From Ruminiclostridium sp. (GTDB lineage: Bacteria > Bacillota > Clostridia > Oscillospirales > Ruminococcaceae), in NCBI GenBank assembly GCA_017942025.1, contig JAGAVH010000046.1, forward strand, positions 27,459-91,458: a stretch of DNA of 64,000 nt, given 5' to 3'. Shown here in pieces: positions 1 through 8,048 of this stretch; position 1 is the first letter of the stretch, and each line of letters opens with the position of its first letter. The notes beneath the pieces are model-generated. The model saw nothing but the letters and a program-made list of their open reading frames with translations, did not search any database and was not told where the DNA came from. The translations under genes were made by a program, and so were the position numbers.

Positions 1-34
1 TTGCGCCTGTAGCCTTTATCTTTTTATAAAAGTA

Positions 35-64
35 TTTACATTTAAACGGCGGTTATGGTATAAT
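35..64 (+). promoter_or_regulatory. Sigma-A type promoter
   Basis: A -35 box TTTACA (35-40) and a -10 box TATAAT (59-64) are separated by 18 bases. A TG two bases before the -10 makes it an extended -10. It lies just upstream of the hypothetical gene starting at 86. Confidence 0.6.
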
Positions 65-85
65 GAAATAAAGTGAGGTAGAAAT

Positions 86-571
86 ATGACTATAATTCAA
101 AAAGAGCAATATGTATTTGAAGTAGATATTGAGAAAACAATAGAATATTATAAGACACACTCGCTTTGCGAATGCGATTGCTGTGAAAATTTTTATACTC
201 AAATAGGTGGTAAGTTCCCAAAGCTCGAGTCTTTTCTTGCCGACTTTGGCGTGGATATATCAAAGCCTGATGAGTGTATGAGTGTTGAATTAGACAATAC
301 GATTATGTATATTGGCGTTGACTATACCATTTGCGGAAAAGTAGCAACTATGGGACAATATAAAATTGATATACATGATAATCAATTCTTTAGTCTTGTT
401 ATTACCGAGGGTTTCGCCTCTCCAAATGAACAGACTGGAGAATATTTTACTATTTCAGTAAATAATATTTTTGAGTTGCCATGGGTGTTGGATAAACCAT
501 TTCCAGAACCAACAACTTTCAAAGCAACAAGTAAAATAAAAGAATTTTTCAAAAAAGTATTTAAGGCTTGA
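86..571 (+). CDS. Hypothetical protein, 161 aa
   Basis: I do not recognise this protein. It is soluble, with no signal peptide or membrane segment, and acidic except for a lysine-rich C-terminus (KIKEFFKKVFKA). A cysteine cluster CECDCC near residues 28-33 could bind metal or form disulfides, but nothing else supports either. The start is preceded by GTGAGGTAG, a fair ribosome binding site, and the gene has its own promoter and a strong terminator, so it is probably a single-gene unit. It looks more AT-rich than the genes to its right, which could mean recent acquisition; I judged that by eye only. Confidence 0.75.
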   Translation: MTIIQKEQYVFEVDIEKTIEYYKTHSLCECDCCENFYTQIGGKFPKLESFLADFGVDISKPDECMSVELDNTIMYIGVDYTICGKVATMGQYKIDIHDNQFFSLVITEGFASPNEQTGEYFTISVNNIFELPWVLDKPFPEPTTFKATSKIKEFFKKVFKA

Positions 572-592
572 CCAATTCGGTCAAGCCTTTTG
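565..592 (+). terminator. Intrinsic terminator
   Basis: A perfect 9-bp stem GGCTTGACC/GGTCAAGCC with a 5-base loop is followed by TTTT. It overlaps the end of the upstream hypothetical gene and also sits at the 3' end of the convergent spoVAC. Confidence 0.85.
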
Positions 593-594
593 CA

Positions 595-1038
595 TTAGAA
601 TAATGTGGTTATCCAATAGATAATTCCATAAACAACCGACGCCACCGTGCCATAAACAATCACCGGTCCTGCGATTATGAACATTTTTGCGCCTGTGCCT
701 AAAATATAGCCTTCGGTCTTGAATTCAAGAGCGGGAGATACTACGGCGTTTGCAAAGCCTGTGATAGGTACAAGAGTTCCTGCGCCGCCGTGCTTTGCTA
801 TTCTTTCGTACAGTCCGAAGCCGGTCAGTACCGCACTTATCAGTATAAGCGTTATAGAAGTGTACGCCGCCGCCTGCTCATCGTCAAGTCCCGTATTTTT
901 ATAAAGATTCAGAAAAAACTGACCTACCATACAGATAAAACCGCCTATCAGGTATGCCTTCGGGATGGTCTTATACAGCTTTGATTTGCCTGAATGCTTT
1001 TTGCTTATCCTACTGTATTCCTTTTTGCTGATATCCAT
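595..1038 (-). CDS. spoVAC: Stage V sporulation protein AC (SpoVAC)
   Basis: The 147-aa integral membrane protein matches SpoVAC in length and landmarks: a basic N-terminus, a first membrane segment around AYLIGGFICMVGQ, TLILISAVLTGFGLYERI, and the family signature GAGTLVPITGFANAVVSPALEFKTEG near residues 85-110. SpoVA proteins form the channel that moves dipicolinic acid (Ca-DPA) into the forespore and out at germination. Normally spoVAC is followed by spoVAD and spoVAE. Here the next gene downstream is a convergent unrelated ORF, so spoVAC stands alone in this window. The partners must be elsewhere or missing. Confidence 0.9.
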   Translation of the reverse strand: MDISKKEYSRISKKHSGKSKLYKTIPKAYLIGGFICMVGQFFLNLYKNTGLDDEQAAAYTSITLILISAVLTGFGLYERIAKHGGAGTLVPITGFANAVVSPALEFKTEGYILGTGAKMFIIAGPVIVYGTVASVVYGIIYWITTLF

Positions 1039-1119
1039 ATAATCTCTCCGTTTTATATTTTATTGTTATTTTTCACATCTGAAGGCAGTTTATACAAGTA
1101 AATTCAAGAATTATTGCTA

Positions 1120-1148
1120 TTGCAATAAGCGAAAAAGTGTGATATAAT
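1120..1148 (+). promoter_or_regulatory. Strong extended -10 promoter of apgM
   Basis: TTGCAA (1120-1125), a 17-base spacer and TATAAT (1143-1148) preceded by TGA. The start codon of the phosphoglycerate mutase gene follows 38 bases later. Confidence 0.75.
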
Positions 1149-1186
1149 TTTAACAGACAATTTTTGAACAAAAGAAAGGCGAAATT

Positions 1187-2386
1187 ATGAAATACGTTGT
1201 TTTACTTTGCGACGGTATGGCTGACCTTTACAGAGAGGATTTAAACGGCACACCTATGAGCGTTGCGAATAAGCCGAATATGGATATGCTTTGCAAGAAA
1301 TCAAGAATCGGTCTTGTAAAGACTGTAGCCGACAACTTAAAGCCCGGTAGTGACGTGGCTAACCTCTCGGTTTTAGGCTATGACCCTGCTATATACTATT
1401 CAGGCAGAAGTCCTTTAGAGGCGGGCAGTATCGGCATTGACATGAAGCCTACAGACGTTTCCTTCAGAACAAACCTTGTTACTGTAACGGATGAAGAAAA
1501 TTACGAGGACAAGACTATACTTGACTACTGCGCTGATGATATTTCAACCGAAGAAGCGGCTGAAATCATTAAGTTCATCGACGAAAAGTTAGGTACAGAG
1601 GAGTTCAGGTTCTATAGCGGCGTAAGCTACCGTCATTGTCTTATCTGGGATAATGGTACAATGGACGTAGGCAAGCTGACACCTCCCCACGATATTACGG
1701 GCAAGCCTGTAAAGGAATATCTCGGTGCAAATGAAAACGGTCAGGTTCTTATCGATATGATGAAGAAGAGCTATGAGCTTTTAAAGGATCATCCCGTTAA
1801 CTTAAAGAGAATTGAAAGAGGTCTCCGCCCTGCCAACAGCATATGGTTCTGGGGCGAGGGTGTCCGCAAAGAGCTTACTCCCTTCAAGGAAAAGTACGGC
1901 AAAAGTGCGGCTATGATCTCCGCAGTCGATCTGCTCAAGGGCATCGGTAAGTTTACCGAAATGGACGTAATAAACGTAGAGGGTGCTACCGGCTATATAG
2001 ATACAAACTTTGACGGCAAGGCACAGGCGGCTGTTGAAGCATTAAAGAGCGGCAAGGATCTTGTATATATCCACGTTGAAGCTCCCGACGAATGCGGTCA
2101 CCGTTTTGAAATTGCTAACAAGGTAAAGGCTATAGAGCTTATTGACGAAAAGATTCTTGGGGTTATATTAAAGGAATTCCAGGGCGAAGATATAAAGATT
2201 CTTATCTGCCCCGACCATCCCACACCCTTAGAGCTTAAGACTCATACCAATGCACCCGTTCCCTTTATGATATATGACAGCACAAAGGTTGTAAACGGTG
2301 CAGACAGATTCTGCGAGGAATCTGCCACAGCAACAAAGGATTACGTAGCGGTAGGTCACGAGCTTATGGCACAGTTTCTTGCTTAA
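1187..2386 (+). CDS. apgM: Cofactor-independent phosphoglycerate mutase, archaeal (ApgM) type
   Basis: The 399-aa cytosolic enzyme belongs to the alkaline-phosphatase superfamily. It has the N-terminal metal site CDGMAD (residues 8-13), the SDVANLSVLGYDP block with the expected nucleophile serine, and C-terminal metal ligands in APDECGHR and ICPDHPTP. ApgM enzymes interconvert 2- and 3-phosphoglycerate in glycolysis. Some close relatives have been proposed to be alternative homoserine kinases, so the substrate is not proven by sequence. The 400-aa length is typical of this type and shorter than bacterial GpmI (about 510 aa). It is a single-gene unit with a strong promoter and terminator. The ribosome binding site is GAAAGGCG. 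Confidence 0.88.
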   Translation: MKYVVLLCDGMADLYREDLNGTPMSVANKPNMDMLCKKSRIGLVKTVADNLKPGSDVANLSVLGYDPAIYYSGRSPLEAGSIGIDMKPTDVSFRTNLVTVTDEENYEDKTILDYCADDISTEEAAEIIKFIDEKLGTEEFRFYSGVSYRHCLIWDNGTMDVGKLTPPHDITGKPVKEYLGANENGQVLIDMMKKSYELLKDHPVNLKRIERGLRPANSIWFWGEGVRKELTPFKEKYGKSAAMISAVDLLKGIGKFTEMDVINVEGATGYIDTNFDGKAQAAVEALKSGKDLVYIHVEAPDECGHRFEIANKVKAIELIDEKILGVILKEFQGEDIKILICPDHPTPLELKTHTNAPVPFMIYDSTKVVNGADRFCEESATATKDYVAVGHELMAQFLA

Positions 2387-2398
2387 CTGAATATCACG

Positions 2399-2432
2399 AT
2401 CCGCAGGAGAAAATCCTGCGGATTTTAATTTT
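2399..2432 (+). terminator. Intrinsic terminator of apgM
   Basis: Stem ATCCGCAGGA/TCCTGCGGAT with loop GAAAA is followed by a T-rich tract. Confidence 0.9.
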
Positions 2433-2513
2433 TAAAAATTCTTAAATTATTTAAGGATTATTTAATAATTGCTATGTTATACTGTAGTCACAACAACGAA
2501 AGGAGCATAAGAA

Positions 2514-4880
2514 ATGTATCTTAACATTCTTAAAAAGGACCTTAAAAGAAAAAAGGCGATGAATATAATTCTGCTTTTGTTCATTATACTTGCGACGATG
2601 TTTGTAGCAAGCGGTCTGAATAACGTGTTCACAGTAATAAACGGCACGGATTATTACCTTGACAAAGCGGAAATAGGAGACTTTGTAGTTATTACGATGG
2701 GTGACGATTCAAGAGGACACGCCGACGATATACTCGAAAAAGCGGACTGTGTAAAAAGCCACAAGATCGAAACCTGTATTTTCGGCTCGCAGGACAGCGT
2801 TTCACGGGTTGACGGATCGGCGGTTGAAACTAAAAACACCGCATTATTCCAGTCAATATCCGATGCAAAACTCAAATTCTTTGACACGGCAAACGAACTC
2901 GTTACCGAGGTTAAGCCCGGTGAAGTGAAGATAGCAGGCGGCTTTATAAAAAACAATAATCTTAAAAATGGCGATTATATCCGCATCAAATTAGGCGATG
3001 TAGAGATGGAGCTTAAAATTGCGGGAAAAGTCAAGGATGCTTTTTTAGGCTCTGATTTTATGGGCAATACGCGATTTCTGCTGAATCAGGCGGATTACGA
3101 TAAATTCCTCGCCGATGATATGATAAAGGCACACTATCAGGGTGAGGTTGCTTATATCGAAACAGATGACGTGGCATCGACTATATCAGCTATTGCGGAT
3201 ATTCCCGGAATCGCCTTTTCGGGTGCAAGAAGCACACTTGTAATGTGCTATGTAATGGAAATGATAGTAGCGTTTGTAGTGCTTGTTTTAAGTATATGCC
3301 TTATTATTGTATCCTTTGTAGTACTTCGTTTTTCAATCGGCTTTACAATCGCCGAAGAATACAGAGAAATCGGCGTTATGAAGGCTATCGGTATCAGAAA
3401 TCACAAAATAAGAGGTCTTTACATAGTAAAGTATCTGCTTATGGCTTTAGTCGGTGGTGTTATAGGCTTTTTCGCCAGCATCCCCTTCGGTAATCTGCTG
3501 ATGGCGTCTGTAAGTGAAAATATGGTACTTGGTAATAATGCGGGTGTACTTATAAATATTATCAGTACGATAGGTACAATAATTGTTATTCTTGCATTTG
3601 CATACGGATGCACGGGTAAGGTAAAGAAGCTGACGCCTATTGACGCTATCCGTTCAGGACAGACGGGTGAGCGTTTTGGTAAAAAGAGCATTCTGAGAAT
3701 CAGCAAAACCAGAGTAAGACCTGCGGTATTTATGGCATTAAATGACGTTATGAGTGCACCTAAACGCTTTATGACGATTATAATTTCATTCTTCCTCTGC
3801 ACGCTTTTCGTACTTATGCTGGTAAATACCGTTGCTACTATGAAAAGTCCTAACCTTATTACGACCTTCGGTACAGAAAGCGACCTATACATAACCGACG
3901 TAAACGGCGCAATGGAATTTATGAACACCGGCGACAAGGAAAGCCTGACAAAGGAGCTTGAAAGACTCTCTGATAAGATTTCCGAAGATGGAATGCCCTG
4001 TGATGTAAGCGTAGATATACAGTATAATTATAAGGTTATATCAAAGGAAAATGAATTTTCTTTATCCTGTGCGCAGAGTATTAATATTCCCGTAGAGAAT
4101 TATGATTATTTTGAGGGCTCTGCTCCTGAAAACAAAAAAGAGATTGCCATAACACCCCAGGTTTCAAAGCTTCTTAATGCTGAAATAGGCGATACTGTTA
4201 CAATCGACTTCGGAAGTGAAAAAATCGACTGTATAATAACGGCATATTTCCAGACGATGAATAACTTAGGCGAGCTTATACGACTTCACGATGACGCCCC
4301 TACCTCTATGAGTTCTGTTTCGGCTATCAGACAATATCAGGTGGATTTTACCGACAACCCCTCTGCCGCAGAGATAGAAAACAGAAAGGAAAGAATCAAA
4401 GAGCTATTAGATATAGAATACATAATGAACGCAACCGAATACTGCATAGACTGCGTATCGGTAGTTCCTACGATGGAGGCTGTTCAGTTCATGCTTTTAG
4501 CGATAACCATTATTGTAGTTATTCTTGTTACGGTTCTTGTTGAGCGGTCCTTTATCTCCGATGAAAAGAGTCAGATTGCGCTTTTAAAGGCTATCGGCTT
4601 CAGAAACGGAACAATAATCTGCTGGAATGCTTTGCGCTTTGGTATAGTGGCGCTTGTGGCGGCAGTTCTTGCGGCGGCGGTTTCAATACCTATGACGGAG
4701 CTTTGTATCACACCGATTTTCGGAATGATGGGTGCTACAAAAATCATATTCAATATCGATCCATTACAGATATTCCTGATTTACCCTGCAATCATCTTTG
4801 CGGTAACGATTATTTCAGCACTGCTCACCTCCCTATACACAAGAAAAATCAAGTCATCCGATACAGCTAACATTGAATAA
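2514..4880 (+). CDS. ABC transporter permease, FtsX/MacB family (double module)
   Basis: The 788-aa membrane protein has an N-terminal transmembrane helix, an extracytoplasmic domain (about residues 40-235), and three helices of an FtsX domain containing the EYREIGVMKAIGI coupling motif. A second helix, a second external domain (about 430-650) and a second FtsX domain (VERSFISDEKSQIALLKAIGF) follow. The two FtsX modules make it a complete permease in one chain. Such exporters move peptides, lipoproteins or antimicrobials, or remodel the envelope; the substrate cannot be read from the sequence. The two equal external domains differ from BceB, which has one large loop. It starts with AAAGGAG 8 bases upstream and is followed 14 bp later by its ATPase. 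Confidence 0.9.
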   Translation: MYLNILKKDLKRKKAMNIILLLFIILATMFVASGLNNVFTVINGTDYYLDKAEIGDFVVITMGDDSRGHADDILEKADCVKSHKIETCIFGSQDSVSRVDGSAVETKNTALFQSISDAKLKFFDTANELVTEVKPGEVKIAGGFIKNNNLKNGDYIRIKLGDVEMELKIAGKVKDAFLGSDFMGNTRFLLNQADYDKFLADDMIKAHYQGEVAYIETDDVASTISAIADIPGIAFSGARSTLVMCYVMEMIVAFVVLVLSICLIIVSFVVLRFSIGFTIAEEYREIGVMKAIGIRNHKIRGLYIVKYLLMALVGGVIGFFASIPFGNLLMASVSENMVLGNNAGVLINIISTIGTIIVILAFAYGCTGKVKKLTPIDAIRSGQTGERFGKKSILRISKTRVRPAVFMALNDVMSAPKRFMTIIISFFLCTLFVLMLVNTVATMKSPNLITTFGTESDLYITDVNGAMEFMNTGDKESLTKELERLSDKISEDGMPCDVSVDIQYNYKVISKENEFSLSCAQSINIPVENYDYFEGSAPENKKEIAITPQVSKLLNAEIGDTVTIDFGSEKIDCIITAYFQTMNNLGELIRLHDDAPTSMSSVSAIRQYQVDFTDNPSAAEIENRKERIKELLDIEYIMNATEYCIDCVSVVPTMEAVQFMLLAITIIVVILVTVLVERSFISDEKSQIALLKAIGFRNGTIICWNALRFGIVALVAAVLAAAVSIPMTELCITPIFGMMGATKIIFNIDPLQIFLIYPAIIFAVTIISALLTSLYTRKIKSSDTANIE

Positions 4881-4894
4881 GAAAGGAAATCACT

Positions 4895-5659
4895 ATGAAT
4901 ATTTTAGAAGTAAAAGACCTTTGCAAAACTTACATCGTAAACAAGCGCCAGAACAACGTACTCAAAAACGTAAACTTTTCGGTTTCCGAGGGTGAAATGG
5001 TGGCAATAATGGGACCTTCAGGCTCAGGTAAGTCTACCCTGCTCTATGCGGTATCGGGTATGGACGGCATCACCTCGGGAGAGGTAAAGTTCTGTGGAAA
5101 GGACATTGCAAAGCTCGGTGCAAAGGAGCTTGCAGATTTAAGACTTGACGAGATGGGTTTTATTTTCCAACAGATGTATATGTTAAAAAATCTCACGGTA
5201 CTTGACAATATCATACTTCCTGCGGTACAATCAGATAAAGCGGATGAAAGCCGCAAGGAAACGGTACAGCGTGGTCAGGAGCTTATGCGTAAGCTCGGTA
5301 TTATCGATATTGCCGACAACGATATAAACGAGGTATCAGGTGGTCAGCTGCAGAGAGCTTGTATCTGCCGCAGTATGATAAACAACCCGAAAATGATTTT
5401 TGCCGATGAGCCTACCGGCGCATTAAACCGCACCAGCTCCGACGAGGTTATGGATGAACTGACAAAACTGAATAGCGAAGGTACTACGATTATGCTAGTA
5501 ACTCACGACGTAAAGGTAGCGGCAAAATGCACAAGAGTGCTTTATATAGTTGACGGAAACATAAAAGGAGAGTATAATTTAGATAGGTACGAAAATGCCT
5601 CCCAGATGAGAGAGCGTGAACGTGCACTCAACAACTGGCTTATGGAAATGGGCTGGTAA
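4895..5659 (+). CDS. ABC transporter ATP-binding protein (LolD/MacB-like)
   Basis: The 254-aa nucleotide-binding subunit has Walker A GPSGSGKST (about residues 40-48), the Q-loop FIFQQMYML, signature VSGGQLQRA, Walker B MIFADEPTGAL and the H-loop VTHD. The order and spacing are those of the LolD/FtsE/MacB-type ATPases that pair with FtsX-like permeases. It directly follows the permease in the same operon. The last 30 residues (RYENASQMRERERALNNWL) are a charged extension beyond the usual end at about 225 residues. It couples ATP hydrolysis at the inner face of the membrane to the 788-aa permease. Confidence 0.93.
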   Translation: MNILEVKDLCKTYIVNKRQNNVLKNVNFSVSEGEMVAIMGPSGSGKSTLLYAVSGMDGITSGEVKFCGKDIAKLGAKELADLRLDEMGFIFQQMYMLKNLTVLDNIILPAVQSDKADESRKETVQRGQELMRKLGIIDIADNDINEVSGGQLQRACICRSMINNPKMIFADEPTGALNRTSSDEVMDELTKLNSEGTTIMLVTHDVKVAAKCTRVLYIVDGNIKGEYNLDRYENASQMRERERALNNWLMEMGW

Positions 5660-5675
5660 GGCGTGCCGCCTCGGG

Positions 5676-5733
5676 CAGTTCCGCCGTGCCACAGAAATAG
5701 ATAATCCGAAGGCGTTCTGCACGGCGGGGTAAG
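5676..5733 (+). repeat. 58-bp hairpin repeat, copy 1
   Basis: It starts CAGTTCCGCC and ends GGGGTAAG. The arms CCGCCGTGC (5681-5689) and GCACGGCGG (5719-5727) form a perfect 9-bp stem. A near-identical copy starts 99 bp downstream. It lies between the ABC transporter and the response regulator genes. It has no T-tract, so it is not a classical terminator. Confidence 0.75.
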
Positions 5734-5774
5734 GTCTGTAGTTATTCAGCTTATAATTGCAGAGCGTTTAATAC

Positions 5775-5832
5775 CAGTTCCGCCGTGTCATAGAAAGAGA
5801 TAATCCGAAGGCGTTCTGCACGGCGGGGTAAG
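5775..5832 (+). repeat. 58-bp hairpin repeat, copy 2
   Basis: Same length and ends as copy 1 (5676-5733), with a few substitutions. Arm CCGCCGTGT (5780-5788) pairs with GCACGGCGG (5818-5826) through one G-U pair, so the change keeps the stem. Confidence 0.75.
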
Positions 5833-5894
5833 AATTATATGCTATTAATCCGTATTTTTCTACCCTCTAATTAAGTCTTCTGAAAGGAAACGTT

Positions 5895-6563
5895 ATGACC
5901 GACATTCTTATAGTTGAAGATAACAAAGAATTAGCTACCCTGCTGTGTGATTTTCTCCGAGGGGAAAATTACACGGTAAAAGTAGCCGAAACAGGAGAAA
6001 AAGCTTTGTCCCTTTATGAAAGTAACGGGACAAGGCTTATTGTCCTTGATATAATGCTACCCGGCATTGACGGCTTTGCTGTATGCAAGAAAATACGTGA
6101 AGAAAGCAATACTCCTATTCTTATCGTAAGTGCCAAAAACGAAAAGGACGATAAGCTGACAGGGCTTACTCTCGGTGCGGATGATTACATAGAAAAGCCT
6201 TATGATATTGATATAATGCTGGCGAAGATTTCAGGTATATTCAAGCGAAGATATGCCGTAGACGAGATTATTGACGGTGATATAAGAATAAACAAGGCAA
6301 GCCGCAACGTTTATAAAAACGATATAGAAATAGAGATGACCGCCAAGGAATATGAGCTACTTGTTCTGCTGATGGAAAACAAGGGTAAGGCTCTGACAAA
6401 GGAATATCTGTTTAATCAGATATGGGGTAGCGACAGCTTTTCCGAGCAACAGACGCTGACGGTACATATAAAATGGTTAAGGCAGAAGATAGAGGATGAC
6501 GCAAAAAATCCGAAGAGAATACTGACGGTATGGGGAGTAGGCTACAGATATGAAAGCATTTAA
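5895..6563 (+). CDS. OmpR-family response regulator
   Basis: The 222-aa regulator has an N-terminal receiver domain with the acidic pocket ED (residues 8-9), the phosphoacceptor Asp in VLDIMLPGIDG (near residue 52), and Lys in IVSAKN. The C-terminal winged helix (about 125-222) carries the AKEYELLVLLMENKG and TVHIKWLRQKIEDD landmarks. Together with the overlapping kinase it forms a two-component system that probably controls the adjacent ABC exporter, a common layout in Firmicutes for sensing envelope-active compounds. That link is inferred from position. The ribosome binding site is GAAAGGAAACG. Confidence 0.93.
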   Translation: MTDILIVEDNKELATLLCDFLRGENYTVKVAETGEKALSLYESNGTRLIVLDIMLPGIDGFAVCKKIREESNTPILIVSAKNEKDDKLTGLTLGADDYIEKPYDIDIMLAKISGIFKRRYAVDEIIDGDIRINKASRNVYKNDIEIEMTAKEYELLVLLMENKGKALTKEYLFNQIWGSDSFSEQQTLTVHIKWLRQKIEDDAKNPKRILTVWGVGYRYESI

Positions 6564-7776
6564 CAGGATCTCTGTAATAGTCAGTATAGCGATAATCCTT
6601 CTCTTTGCTATAGCAAATATAGTCCTGATAAGCGGTGACAAGGACAGCGGCAGACCGTATCTTGTCGAGGTTTCAAGATTATCGGAAGAAATTGAGAAAA
6701 GCGGAAATATCCCTGATTTATCTGACTTAAAACACGTTACCGCTGTTGTAAAGCAGGGAGATGACTTTTATACATCCCACAGCGATTACGTCATAAGAGA
6801 AATAAAGGGTGAGCTTTACCGCTTTGATTATACGGCAGATAACAGTATTAAACACAGAGAGCTTATTATTACCGTTAATATAATTCTTGGTATAATGGCT
6901 CTGCTGATAATAGCGGTAATGGTTTTTATAAGAGTAAAGATTCTTACTCCTTTTGAAAAGCTGACAGACGTACCCTACGAGCTGTCAAAGGGTAACCTTA
7001 CCACTCCCGTAAAGGAAACGAAAAACCGCTTTTTCGGAAGATTTATCTGGGGTGTGGACTTACTCCGTGAAAATATGGAGGAGCAGAAGGAACGGGAGCT
7101 GAAGCTACAGCGGGATAAAAAGATGCTGTTACTTTCCCTTTCGCACGATATAAAGACTCCTCTTTCCGCAATAAAGCTATATTCAAAGGCACTTTCAAAG
7201 GGGCTTTATTCCGACAAGGAAAAACAGCTTGAAATTGCAGAAAATATAAATAGCAAGGCTGACGAAATAGAAGGGTATGTATCTCAGATAATCACCGCAT
7301 CAAGAGAGGACTTTTTAAGTTTAGATGTGAACAACGGCGAATTCTACTTATCCGAGCTTATAAGCAAGATAAAAGTATATTACACTGAAAAGCTCTCTTT
7401 GATAAAGACAGAGTTTAGTGTAGATGAATACAATGACTGTATTCTTAAAGGAGATATCGACCGAAGCATTGAAGTAATACAGAATATTGTGGAAAATGCC
7501 ATAAAATACGGAGATGGTAAAAAAATCAGTATTGAATTTTCTACGGAAGACGGCAGTATTCTTGTAACAGTAAAAAACAGCGGCCGTTCTCTCAGCTCAG
7601 CAGACCTGCCGCATATTTTTGAAAGCTTCTGGAGAGGCGAAAACGCTGAAAAGGAAAAAGGCAGCGGTCTCGGATTATACATCTGCCGTCAGCTTATGCT
7701 TAAAATGAACGGCGAAGCCTTTGCTGAAATAAAGGGCGATGATATATGTGTTACGGCAGTATTTACAAAGGCGTAA
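6550..7776 (+). CDS. Sensor histidine kinase
   Basis: The 408-aa membrane kinase starts 14 bases inside the response regulator gene, so the pair is translationally coupled. It has a transmembrane helix at about residues 7-27, an extracytoplasmic segment of about 80 residues, and a second helix at about 107-128. A HAMP-like region follows, then the H-box LSLSHDIKTPLSAIK (His near residue 199) and an ATP-binding domain with N-box VENAIKYGDGK and G-box GSGLGLYICRQL. The small external sensor domain suggests it perceives a ligand or works with the neighbouring transporter. The signal is unknown. Confidence 0.92.
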   Translation: MKAFNRISVIVSIAIILLFAIANIVLISGDKDSGRPYLVEVSRLSEEIEKSGNIPDLSDLKHVTAVVKQGDDFYTSHSDYVIREIKGELYRFDYTADNSIKHRELIITVNIILGIMALLIIAVMVFIRVKILTPFEKLTDVPYELSKGNLTTPVKETKNRFFGRFIWGVDLLRENMEEQKERELKLQRDKKMLLLSLSHDIKTPLSAIKLYSKALSKGLYSDKEKQLEIAENINSKADEIEGYVSQIITASREDFLSLDVNNGEFYLSELISKIKVYYTEKLSLIKTEFSVDEYNDCILKGDIDRSIEVIQNIVENAIKYGDGKKISIEFSTEDGSILVTVKNSGRSLSSADLPHIFESFWRGENAEKEKGSGLGLYICRQLMLKMNGEAFAEIKGDDICVTAVFTKA

Positions 7777-7808
7777 ATTCAACGATTTAAATCATTTCAA
7801 ATACAAAA

Positions 7809-7842
7809 GCCACTTTTGATTTTGCATCAGAAGTGGCTTTTT
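7809..7842 (+). terminator. Intrinsic terminator after the two-component system
   Basis: A 12-bp stem GCCACTTTTGAT/ATCAGAAGTGGC with one mismatch and a short loop is followed by a T-run. It is probably used from both sides, because the convergent Cys-rich gene ends at 7852. Confidence 0.85.
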
Positions 7843-7851
7843 AAACATTTA

Positions 7852-8031
7852 TTATACTATTTTTTCTTCCTCATCATCTTTTTTTCTTGAAGCTGCACAA
7901 AGCGCTCCATTCGGGCAATTTGAACATTGTCCTCCGCAAAGAGGCTTTCCTGCCTTTTTATCACGTCTTAACTGCACGATAGCTAAAACAAGTATCGCCG
8001 CTACTATAAGCGAAACAATAACTGTAGGCAT
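7852..8031 (-). CDS. FeoB-associated Cys-rich membrane protein
   Basis: This is a short gene of 59 aa. The product starts MPTVIVSLIVAAILVLAI, a single N-terminal membrane helix. It is followed by a basic stretch and a cysteine motif CGGQCSNCPNGALC (residues 32-45), then a charged DDEEE tail. This is the family found directly downstream of feoB in many Clostridia, thought to assist ferrous iron transport at the membrane; its role is not established. It lies 17 bp after feoB in the same operon and has a good Shine-Dalgarno AAAGGAGAAC. Confidence 0.92.
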   Translation of the reverse strand: MPTVIVSLIVAAILVLAIVQLRRDKKAGKPLCGGQCSNCPNGALCAASRKKDDEEEKIV

Positions 8032-8048
8032 AATGTTCTCCTTTCAAA

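Noticed and set aside
3419-3937. 172-aa frame antisense to the ABC permease
   Set aside because: It overlaps a permease with intact FtsX domains and shows no family features.
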